Shown in pieces: positions 9,831-19,179 of a DNA stretch of 33,297 nucleotides. Source of the DNA: Schoenoplectus triqueter (taxonomy: Eukaryota > Streptophyta > Magnoliopsida > Poales > Cyperaceae); assembly GCA_964058805.1 (NCBI GenBank), contig CAXKVV010000949.1, forward strand, positions 1 to 33,297, read 5' to 3'. Under the pieces are notes generated by a model. The model was not told the origin of the DNA, searched no databases, and was given only the letters and a program-made list of their open reading frames with translations. The translations under genes were made by a program, and so were the position numbers. Position 1 is the first letter of the stretch, and every line of letters starts with the position of its first letter.

Positions 9831-11240
9831 AGGCAATTGGAGTGGTGCATAAGGGAGCTAAGGCCATACACCATTCATACACCAACAATTGAGCTGTCTT
9901 GGTCTATGAACATGGCTTTCCATTTCTGTTGTTCATTATGTTACAGTGTAGGCCCCATTTGAACGAATCCAAAGCTTAATTCTTTGATTGTTGACTAAAT
10001 TTGTCCCCCTTCCTCACTTCTCTTCATTCATAGAACCTTCTACGCCTCTCAACATACTATATATACTCATCTTAATACATTTAAGATGCATATTTCTTCT
10101 CTGCCATTATAGTTCACCTCTCAAGCTCTAATTCACTCATCCGAGTTCAAACTTCGATCAAAACCATACTCCCCTCATTCAATTGCCAATCTTCATTACC
10201 TTAGCAGCATCGTGTGAGTGTGTAAAAGCTACAAGCATTGCCAATTCGAGTTCAAAGTACAAGGTTTCAACTTTTCTCAATTTGCCCGATTTCATCACCT
10301 CATCTCAATTGCTTTAATTCAATGCTCAATTATTGCTTCTTTCTTCATTTACAACATCGCTTAGGTGATTAGAGATTGTCTGCATCATTAATTTTGAGTT
10401 TGAACACAAGGATTGAAGTGCCTCATTGATCACCCGAGGTATTCATCTATCTCAATCACTCTATTCACTTACTATCTTTCAATTTTGATCATTCACAAAT
10501 CTTCTCTTATATATAGGCTAGTTCTAACTGAAAGGAATTGAAGTTGTGAGCCTTGGAGAGCTTGATCGGCATCAATGGCGCCTTCTGCCTCGTCGAGAAG
10601 AAGAAGAAAGAGAGGGATGAGAAAAAGAGAAGGAAGAGAGGGAGCTGTGCTTGGCGCACAGAGTCCACGGCAAGGTAGGACCCATTGTCAAAGACACAGC
10701 GCAAATGAGCTAGGTACACATTCTCTTTTCCCTTTGATTTAAATCTTTGCTTAAATCTGTGCATGGGCTTGGTGCATGATTGCTTGTGTGAGTTGTACAC
10801 TCATAAACCTTATAAATTAGCCTCTTGCGTAAGCAGCTGAGTCTAGGCCCATAGATTTAATTATGGATTGATTAATTCTCTGCTTATGCTTAATTGATCT
10901 GACTTGGCACAATCTGATAGGGTCACTTAGTTAATCACTCTATTAATCACCTGTATTAGTGTTAATGTATGCTGAGGTGGAACAAGACAGTGAATGCCAT
11001 GTCTTGGTCCACTGTGATATGGCACTAATGATCAGCTGCCATGTGGCACTAGGGTGCTGAGGTGGCTCTGTCATGGCTTGCCACGTGGTATGTTGGTGGG
11101 ACCCACATGTCAGGTCAGTGTAGTGGTGGGGCCCACATGGCTGAGGTGGACCAATGAGGTGCTACCACGTGACACCCTCTTTCTCTCTTTAATCCTACAT
11201 GTGTATGCATGTTTGAAATCCCCAATTTGCACCCAGAAGT
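9831..11240 (+). repeat. Block W1: non-coding, purine-rich tract and G-boxes
   Basis: No gene is supported. A purine-rich run (about 10595-10645) also appears in block W2 near 18810-18840; the minus-strand open frame at 10507-10800 reads the complement of that tract (poly-Phe/Leu/Ser) and is an artefact. Around 11040-11170 a short phrase (GCCACGTGG, CCCACATG, GAGGTGG) recurs several times, including two CACGTG sites near 11082 and 11166. Confidence 0.5.
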
Positions 11241-11583
11241 ATTTATATCCCCATGTTATACCCAGAGAGGTCCTGATTAAATCTCAGCCCTTTGATCTGC
11301 ATGTTTAATCTGTTTTATCTTCTCTGATTTTATTCTGATAGCTCTACTTGTCCAAAAATATTAAAATTTTCACCATAAATCTCTGAATTCATAATGATCA
11401 CCCCTGTAATTTTAATTCTATTTTTGCCCCTGTCTCATTGCATTAAAATTTTATTTATCAAGAAAACCCTTATTTTCTTCTTATAAAATCTCTATTTATC
11501 AGTTGTAACTCAGTGTCTCTGTCAAATACTCTCTTTGCAGAAACTCCCCCCCCCTAATTAAACACCAATAATGATGCTCAGTA

Positions 11584-11822
11584 GGGTTTGATTTGATCAA
11601 AAGCTGACTACTTATCAGTAATTGATACAAATCTAGACTCGATCAAATGGTTGCTGTCAGCTTTGGCACCTGATCAATCTTGTGAAATTCACTTTCAATC
11701 CCTCAACATGAGGGTGATTTGGTCAAAAAAGCTGACTACTTATCAACAATTAGCACAAATCAGAGCATGGTTAGGTGGTTCCTCACAGCTTTGACACCTA
11801 GTCAGCTTTGAAAGCAAAATCA
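11584..11822 (+). repeat. Internal duplication in block V1 (about 127-bp period)
   Basis: Two adjacent copies each hold TGATTTGRTCAAAA, GCTGACTACTTATCA, a GGTTSCT motif and CAGCTTTGRCACCTRRTCA. The first starts at 11584 and the second near 11711. The same duplication occurs in V2 (19528 and 19656), so it predates the split of the two units. Confidence 0.8.
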
Positions 11823-12014
11823 TATTGAGATTTTTTGTGATTGGTTGTATCAAAACACTGGCTTGGCATTGACATTATTCCTTGTTGTATATGCATTGTA
11901 TTGGTTCAGCTCATAGGGTTTGCTTTGAAGATCAATATCTAGGGTTTGATCTTGACTTTCTTAATATCCATCATTGATGTGTGGGACTCACCTGTCAAAA
12001 AAGTATTATTACAT

Positions 12015-12066
12015 GGGTGACACCCGAGAGATCTCATTTCCCTCTTGAGTCTCTCGGCTGTCACCC
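12015..12066 (+). repeat. 17-bp-stem hairpin inside block V1
   Basis: The left arm GGGTGACACCCGAGAGA (12015-12031) pairs with 12050-12066 with one mismatch across an 18-nt loop. It lies in the segment that V1 has and V2 lacks. Confidence 0.85.
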
Positions 12067-12292
12067 ACACCGAGTAGACAGTGGATGATGGGGTATTTAT
12101 ACCCTATGTTTTGTGCTCAGGATTTTCTTGTGGGACAAATAGGATTGTTCCGGAATTCAGCAGCGACATCTTCTGGCTGATGGTCCCCACTATCACCTGT
12201 CTTTTTATCTTTCCCCTTCTCATGATTTATCATTGATATTTATCCTTAATTGTCTAACTGCTTCATCCTTGAAATTTTTCAAGGGTAAACAC

Positions 12293-13155
12293 TTACTACA
12301 TATCAGTTCAATATTTACCGCTCCGGGAGGTAATCTTACTACATATTAGATTGACCTTTGCGGAGGGATGAAAGGTGAGTCTACTACATAACGACTTGAT
12401 CTTAGTTGACCTAGAAAATGAACCTAATACAGAGCGATTCAATCTTTACTAGTCAACAACCAATCACACAAAATACAATTTGAAGCACTTAGTCGGTTGA
12501 TTTTGAGGTTGGTGAATAAGGAGAAGGGTGGATTTGGCACACATATTTCTTCTCACTGATCTTCTAGATCATGAATTCTAAGCATTAAGCGGATTCATAA
12601 ACCTAGGAACACAACTGCACACAAAGTCAAACCTGAAACACTGAGCCAGTTTGACGTTGAGACGTGTGTCAGTGAAAGAACCTACTATAGAACGGTTCAA
12701 ATTCACTATTTTGAGAATTAATCTACTACAGAATGATTCAATCCTACAATCTCGGGAGATGAACTTACTACAGATCAGTTCAATCCCCTGTACTAGAAGG
12801 CAAACTTATCAACGGATTAGTTTAGTCTTACTAGCTTGACTGGTCATGAATTACTTGTTCATGACATAGAGTCATCATGATGTCACCTCTTTGGACATCG
12901 TGATGTTCTTCTATTTTGAAATTAATATATTAGCTCATGCTGATGTCACAGTCTTGATCATTCTTCGACAGGCATCAAGATGTTCTTGCCTTGACTGACT
13001 ATTCTGAATATTACATTACTTGTGCAAAAATCATTGTGTTACTTTACACTCTTTTACGTGAGCATATTTGATCACCACTAAAATTAGACTTTTGTATAAA
13101 ATTAGACTCGAGACTCTTCGTTGGTCTAACATTGAGATAGGTTTATCTGATGATG
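12293..13155 (+). repeat. Block X2, left part: CTACTACAGA-type array
   Basis: At least seven degenerate copies of the X-type motif occur at about 12294, 12338, 12380, 12425, 12682, 12723 and 12767. The first four are about 42-45 bp apart. The rest aligns with 6831-7200 of unit 1. No coding frame is supported. Confidence 0.7.
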
Positions 13156-13812
13156 TGATGGCGATCAAGTCATGGCAGGTCTACAGGTGAACAATCATGA
13201 TCAAGGAAGCAAGTTCTGGACCAGTTCTCAGTTTGAAGAACCAGGCCCAAGTCATATTTACAATTAATTCACGAAACAGCAGCTTTCTGGACAGATTCGT
13301 ACTGGGCCAGTATTTTGGGCATAACTCTCTCATAATAACTCGGATTTGGGTGATTCAAATTTCTGTGATCAGATGATAAAATGGACTATCGTTTTTGTGT
13401 TTTGCATTTCTCCATATTCCAGAGTCTTCTTGGTCAAAACCTCATGTCAAGTGAGCGTGGTTACTGAGGAGCCAGCCAACATTTAGTTTCTTGGAACTTG
13501 TCTTTGAGTCTTTCTATGTTTTAATTATGTTTTGGAATTAACAGTAGTAGTTAATGTTATTTTTATTGTGTTTTGATATTTGCAAAAATAGTTAAGGAGT
13601 TATTAATTAGTAGGAAGTTTCTAGAGTTGAGTTGTATGGCTATATAAAGCCTAATTTCTGAATGTAAACTCACTTGTTGAATTATTATGAAAAAGTTTAT
13701 CTTGAGTTTATCTCATCTTTTATCCTGCTGTGAGTTGAGAGTATCCTCCAGTTGTGATTTTATAGTTGAACGTGTGTGTGTCCTTGGACGATTCATAGCT
13801 CGAACGCTATCA
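13156..13812 (+). mobile_element. Solo LTR B (657 bp, TSD TGATG)
   Basis: This copy has the same TGATGGCGATC...CGCTATCA termini as solo LTR A and is flanked by perfect TGATG duplications at 13151-13155 and 13813-13817. Its length differs from copy A by a single 5-bp indel. TATATAAAG is kept at 13641-13649. It interrupts block X2; the matching place in X1 (about 7203-7215) is uninterrupted, which confirms the insertion edges. No internal sequence is attached, so it is a solo LTR of the same unnamed family as copy A. Confidence 0.93.
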
Positions 13813-14215
13813 TGATGAGCTCAAAAACTATCATATTGTTATGTCTCATCAGCAGTCAACAAGGTGCATCATCACCTTGTTGATCATTCATCATTCTAGA
13901 AATCATGTAACGATTCAACAAATTGTTACAACGCTTCAACAAATCATTATAATGCTTCCACAAACAGTTATGACGCTTTCAAAAGATATCAGTCTTGTCA
14001 GAGAGTTGGTCAATATGGGTCAAAACGTTGCTAACGTTCTATATATCGTTCAACGTTTTAGAAAATTATTACAACGATTCTTTAACATATGTTGACTTGT
14101 TAGAGAATGGTCAAAGCGTTATAATGATTTGATGAACCATATAATTATTTAACTAATCATTACAATGATTTCTCAGAACATATCGACTTGTCATAGAAAA
14201 ATCAAATAATGTTAT
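13813..14215 (+). repeat. Block X2, right part: palindrome array
   Basis: This resumes X2 after solo LTR B and parallels 7205-7640, with degenerate AATCGTTACAACGATT-like motifs (for example near 13915, 13935, 14070 and 14155). The 84-codon frame at 13841-14095 translates this repeat (TIQQIVTTLQQI) and is not a gene. Confidence 0.65.
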
Positions 14216-15120
14216 TTTTCTTTAAAATTGTTTTAGTACAGTAAATTCTTAAAACTGAAATATTTTTATAAAGAAAAATACTATGAAAAATAAAGAATCT
14301 TTAGAAATAAATTTGAGTCAATTTGGAGTTTGAGAAGACCTCCAAATGATTTATTTACTCTTTATTTTTAATTTTCTGTTATTTTTACTGAGTTGGGCTT
14401 AATGAATTGGGCCGGATTTATTTTCTTTTCCTTTTTATTGCTGGGCCTACTCTAACTGGGCCGATATTAACTCATTAATTAATTTGAGCCATTAGATTTG
14501 CGTCAAGATTCACACAGATCTTTCTTTTAATGCTTCGTTTTAATTGGGTCGCAAGATGTTATTGAGATACGTGCTTGGTAGATCTGATCTGAGGCCCATA
14601 TCTTCTCTTGATTCAATTATCTGTACTCTCGATAGATCCTATATGTTGATAGATCTCAAGATTAGTGTAATGCTTCAAGAATCGTGCAAAGTGAGCTCCC
14701 ATATCTCTAACTTGCCAATACTTCAAGATTCACACTAAATGGTATTTCTGATGATCAGAGCTCTTCTCCTTCGATCAGATTAAAATCCTAGCATCGTCTT
14801 ACTTTGGTGAACCTCCCTACGGTATCTGATCGAAAATCCATACGGTGGTTGACGTTGGATAATGGTACCAGTTGAAGTGAACTAGTTAGAATTAGTACCG
14901 AATTGATTTCATCATCAAATTCAATGAATTCAATTAATGTTCTTGACAATTGCAGACTCAATGAACATCGTTTAAAATCGTTGATGAGGTCTGAGGCAAG
15001 TAGGAAGCTTCTTCTTCATCCTCTGCTACTCAACAATGCATAGTACCAGTCGGTACCGGTTCTAATTCATTGTAATTCTCTGATGTTTGTTGAACTAGCA
15101 TCCTTAATTACTATCTCTCA

Positions 15121-15166
15121 GGCCTAAAGGTACACCAAGCATAAGCTAGGGCCAGTGAATCACTGA
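15121..15166 (+). repeat. Hairpin cassette H1
   Basis: Flanks GGCCTAAAGG and GGGCCAGTG enclose CCAAGC/GCTAGG arms (5 of 6 pairs) around ATAA. It is the most decayed of the clear copies in Z2. Confidence 0.6.
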
Positions 15167-15393
15167 GATTATAATGTTATCAACTGATTCATTCTCGAAA
15201 AGTTCAATAATGCACTAATTTATGCCTGATTCAACAAATTCATTACATAATTGCAAAAACTACATTCTCAATCAACTGAAATTGTACAACTAAGGTAATA
15301 GAGAGATGAGAAGTTCATGTCTTTAAGGATTCTCAACCGAAATCAACATAGTAGCAATCTAATTATGAATTCTTGATGCTTATAACTATTATA

Positions 15394-15440
15394 GGCCTAA
15401 AGGCTCACCAATCACTTTGTGATTGGGCCAGTGGCTCACT
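15394..15440 (+). repeat. Hairpin cassette H2
   Basis: GGCCTAAAGGCTCA is followed by a perfect 8-bp stem CCAATCAC/GTGATTGG with loop TTT, then GCCAGTGGCTCACT. Confidence 0.8.
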
Positions 15441-16155
15441 AAAAACCAGTTATGCACTCAATTATCAATTCTAATGAAAGGAACTGATAAAATCAGAAAA
15501 GAGAAAAAAAGAATTTTGCAAAAGAAGAAATCTTAATAGTAAGATCGAGCAAGAAACCTTCATTCATCACACAAATACGAATGAGTTGTACTAGAATCCC
15601 AGAGGGGAAAGTACCAAGACTCAACCTTGATTAATGAACTTGCAATTTAATTACCTTTTGTTTGGATAAAAATACCAATTGATCACTTCTCTTATTATTC
15701 TTCTCTCCATACAACTAGTAAGTGTGTGTGTATATGCTTTAGTGTTCCTCTCTCACTTGCTTCAGGGTCTCCTTTTCTAGTACTGGATCTCAGTTTATAT
15801 AGTCCAACATTGGTTGTTTCAATTGATTTGATTGGTTGGCTGTCTTTGAATCGGATTGTCACATTGGATGCATCTCTACCCTTCATCTTACTTCAACCAA
15901 AGTAATAGGCTTTATTTCTATTATTTTAAAATCCATTTATCTTTGTAGGAAATTATTTACAAAAATAATAGACAATGATTTTAGCTATTATTCAAAATTT
16001 TATTTGAATTTTTGAGATTTTTATGATAGCCAAAATAACAAGTCAAAACTTGATTAACAGGAAAAAGACAAACAATGTCATTTTGCTTTTAAATAAATTT
16101 TAAAATTGAAATATTTTTACATAGAAAAATACTATGAAAAATAAAGAATTTTTGT

Positions 16156-16360
16156 GAATCGGGCCGAGATTAATTTTCCTTCAATTTCAACAGATTGGGC
16201 CTAGTTAGAATTTTCTTTTATTTTCCACAGATGGGCCTGGTCCTTTACGAGCTGGACTTTCTCTTTTAATTCTGCAAGTTGGACCAGTTCTCAATTTTTT
16301 CTTATGAATTTGGCCCAGTTATTTCCTATCTTCTTCTTTTGCTGATGGGCCAATTGCTGG
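16156..16360 (+). promoter_or_regulatory. Cluster of TGGGCC (site II-like) motifs in Z3
   Basis: GGGCC or its complement recurs at least five times in about 200 bp (near 16158, 16196, 16231, 16313 and 16347), usually as TGGGCC. TGGGCY is the plant site II element bound by TCP factors. A related cluster opens Z2 (14393-14550). A promoter role is inference only. Confidence 0.4.
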
Positions 16361-16924
16361 TTGTTACTATTTTGGGTTGCTTCTTACTTCTGCGATTTTA
16401 GTCTGAATCGTTAGATGGGTGTCTAGATTCGCACTAGGTGAGATGAACTACTCTGCTCTAATCTCCAGCCCTGACTCTCATGCATTTCATCATATTGTTT
16501 TATGATTCGTGTGTCTGCTTTGAATCTCGTCGTACTAGCACAACCTTCAAGATTCGCGCAAAGGTTATCTCCCAACGATCGGAGCTTCTGATCGAAAATC
16601 GACCGACGGTGTTAGCTTCACCTGAGTTCAGTGAATACGACGGTGCCTTCACTGTGTCCATCAATAGGGTGGATTATTAGCTAGGCCAGTACTATTTTTT
16701 ATACTTGTTGCAACTTCAGTACCGAGCGAGATTTGTTGTTGCTCAGGCATAATTGTTCATTACTTCTTGCTCGTTCATCTGTACCAATCACTACTGCTGC
16801 ACTTATGTCAAGAACTAAACCGCAACTCCTTCATAATTTTTCTTCGTCTGATCATCAACACAACGAGACCTTACGATTCATTATATCGGTTGTACATGTC
16901 TCACTTTCAATCGATATCGCCCCA

Positions 16925-16968
16925 GGCCTAAAGGCACACCTGGCTTTAGCCAGGGCCAGTGGCTCACT
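16925..16968 (+). repeat. Hairpin cassette H3
   Basis: GGCCTAAAGGCACA is followed by a perfect 7-bp stem CCTGGCT/AGCCAGG with loop TT, then GGCCAGTGGCTCACT. The arms differ from H2 and H4 on both sides, yet stay complementary. Confidence 0.82.
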
Positions 16969-17238
16969 AGGTTCTATCGATATTGATTGGTTTATTTCCC
17001 TTCAGAGCAAACAAAGTTCAGAACACTGATTTCTATTGAATTCAGTATTTCAGTTATTATAAACCACACAATTCAACTATCAGAGCTTCTTAATTACAGT
17101 AATGTAGTGCTTATAACCCTTTAATTCTTAGTTATTATTTGATCAGAAGCAAGAAAAAGGAAATATGACAGAACTTATTAAGATATTGACTAAAACAACA
17201 TTTCACTCTTTGAATCCCTTGGAGTGACAACTGATCCA

Positions 17239-17285
17239 GGCCTAAAGGCACACCAAACACATTGTGTTTGGGCCAGTGGCTCGCT
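17239..17285 (+). repeat. Hairpin cassette H4
   Basis: GGCCTAAAGGCACA is followed by a perfect 8-bp stem CCAAACAC/GTGTTTGG with loop ATT, then GCCAGTGGCTCGCT. Confidence 0.85.
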
Positions 17286-17428
17286 GAATGTCAGCTTTAG
17301 AACTAATCTAATTTGTGTTCAATCAGGTCTTGCAAAAGAAAGGAAATAGATAGGCAAAGAAGAATGGATTGTAAAAGGATGAACATCAAGAATCAAAAGG
17401 TAAATCTTCTAAAAATATAATCAGTTTA

Positions 17429-17474
17429 GGTCTAAAGGCTTACTAAACTTTCAGTTCGGGTCAGTGGCTCACTG
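17429..17474 (+). repeat. Hairpin cassette H5, degenerate
   Basis: GGTCTAAAGGCTTA and GGTCAGTGGCTCACTG flank CTAAAC/GTTCGG arms (four Watson-Crick pairs and one G-T). It appears to be a decayed member. Confidence 0.6.
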
Positions 17475-17830
17475 AACAATATCATCGCACACCAGATTAA
17501 TAAGAAAGAAAGGAGAAAGAGAGGATTTAATGCTCAAAACAGCAAAGAAAACAACAAAGTCTCCATTATTTTACTGATTCTTAGTATGTAACAACAAACC
17601 TCTCTTGCAGCATAGATATACTCTTTCTACTTCACAAAACTAGGATGTCTCTGATGGGATTAGACCTATCTAGCCTCAATTATAACAAATCTCTCTACTA
17701 TCTCTTTGCTGGTAATTCTGGCAATGTAAAGCTTTCTTCTTGATCTCTCACGGTTATAAAGAAATGTATTTCTCTCTTTAGCTCCTTGTTCTCTCCCATT
17801 TTCTTCAGCTGTAGCCAGGGTTTATATAGG

Positions 17831-18679
17831 GGTTGGTTGGGGACAACTGCCAAAGTGTGTTTCTTTTCAACACAATTTATGTTTTTTCGAGTCCATGGAT
17901 CACTGAGGTGGCATCATCTCACCCCTTGATGCAGCAACTGAATGGCTAGGATTGATTAAAATTGTGCTTGTTTGGGAGAGTGGCCTGGGTTCAGATTGCC
18001 AGCTTAGCAATTAGTAATTTTTTATTTTCGCCAGCATCACCTCCTTTTAGCTACACTTGGTTCTTGATCTCCAGCTTAATCACTCCCTCTGGTGTCTTCC
18101 GTGGTCTATTGAACCTCTTTGAGGCAGCTGTTAACTTCCAGCAAGTAAGAATATTAGCAGTTTGAGTTTGTTACAGTTTTGGTTGAAATTACAATTATGC
18201 CATCCAACTGTTACTTAGCAATTATTTTCTTCCCAAGCTTTTCTAGAACCTTTTGAGAACTGAGACACCACTGTGTCACCTACCTTAATGGTTTTGGATG
18301 ATAGAAGGGTTCATCTAAGCATTCAAAACCTATTTTCCCATTTTGAATCTGATTTAAGGCCTTGAATTAATTTCACTTGTCCCTTGATCAATTCTTCCAA
18401 TTGAAAGCCCCATTAGCATCATACTAATCCTAGGAATAGGCTCCATTCAATTGATTGGCCATTTGCACACTCTTGCACTGACTTTGGGCACTTCTCTCCA
18501 TTGCCGATTGGCGATTTGGTGGGTCTCAGGTTTAGAAGTGTTGAAGTCCAGGTCTAAGGGTCTAATCAGTGTCGTGAAGGTCCAGAGGTAATCCATGAAT
18601 CATCAAGTAGGGTAATTGAGCCTCAAACAGCTTCAATTGGATTTTGGTCGAGCTGGGTACACCTCCCATGTAAGCGCTC
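17831..18679 (+). repeat. Non-coding stretch between Z3 and W2
   Basis: No gene is seen. The plus-strand frame at 17962-18165 has no recognisable domain. Position within unit 2 suggests a counterpart of 9831-10500, but I could not align the two convincingly. Confidence 0.4.
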
Positions 18680-19179
18680 TATAGAGTGCTATTCAACAAA
18701 CAAGTCACCGTCCCTATCTTCTCCTTCTCATAAGCTTTCCATTGATATATCATGAGGGGATCTTTGCAGATAGTTTCTCTAGGTGTCATTTTTATCCCAC
18801 TATTGAAGGGAGGTCGGGAAGAAGAAGAAGATCGAGAGGGAAGGAAGGAGATTGGATCTCTTTTTCTATCTGCATAGACTGAGTGTGCATAGGCCGAAAG
18901 GAGAGAAGGAGAGAAGTTTTCGACGGGTGGGGTCCGAGTGTAAGTGAGAGTGGCGAGTAGGGCCCCTATGTCGGGTTGAATGAGAGGCAAGGCTCTCTCT
19001 TTTTCTCTCTTGGATCTAAATGAACCTGGTGCACATAGACTGACCCCACATGTCGGGTTTAATCAGACTCAACCATAGTGAACCAAGTGCATGTAATGAT
19101 TTCCTCTTCATAAGTTTTCTCTCCAGCGCCTAATTCAAAGGTTGCTTCTTATCATCTCCAATTTATACCCACTGAAGCA
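18680..19179 (+). repeat. Block W2, purine-rich
   Basis: A GGGAAGAAGAAGAAGATCGA-type purine tract near 18811-18850 matches the style and position of the W1 tract. The 103-codon minus-strand frame (18679-18990) is its complement (a Ser/Pro/Arg-rich translation) and is judged spurious. Confidence 0.45.

Larger units (their letters stand above)
11241..12292 (+). repeat. Block V1, ending GGGTAAACAC
   Basis: 11241-11960 closely matches 19180-19900 (for example CACCCCTGTAATTTTA, GCAGAAACTCCCCCC, AGGGTTTGATTTGATCAAAA), the best conserved pair of blocks in the insert. An extra 260-300 bp at about 11970-12240, containing a strong hairpin, is absent from V2. Both copies end with the same GGGTAAACAC. 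No coding frame is supported. Confidence 0.8.
14216..15890 (+). repeat. Blocks Y2 and Z2
   Basis: The AT-rich Y2 part (to about 14375) matches Y1. Z2 then opens with a TGGGCY cluster (14393-14550), carries two GGCCTAAAGGC hairpin cassettes (15121 and 15394), and ends in a CT-rich region with TTTATATAGTCC near 15795. No protein is supported on either strand; the minus-strand frame at 15695-15886 and the plus-strand frame at 14544-14738 lack recognisable motifs. Confidence 0.5.
15891..17830 (+). repeat. Blocks Y3 and Z3
   Basis: This is a second YZ pair within unit 2. Y3 (to about 16155) repeats the GAAATATTTTTACATAGAAA stretch of Y1 and Y2. Z3 starts with repeated TGGGCC motifs (16156-16360), contains hairpin cassettes H3-H5, and ends with CT-rich sequence and TTTATATAGGGG near 17820. 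The frames at 16480-16680 and 16733-17029 show no known domain; the second runs straight through hairpin H3, so both are judged spurious. Confidence 0.5.

Noticed and set aside
10507..10800. 97-codon minus-strand frame with a Phe/Leu/Ser-rich stretch that looks membrane-like
   Set aside because: The hydrophobic run is the complement of a GAAGAAGAAG-type tract in block W1.
13841..14095. 84-codon frame (Gln/Ile/Thr-rich)
   Set aside because: It translates the palindrome array of block X2.
18679..18990. 103-codon minus-strand frame
   Set aside because: It is the complement of the purine-rich tract of block W2; the Ser/Pro/Arg-rich translation is compositional.
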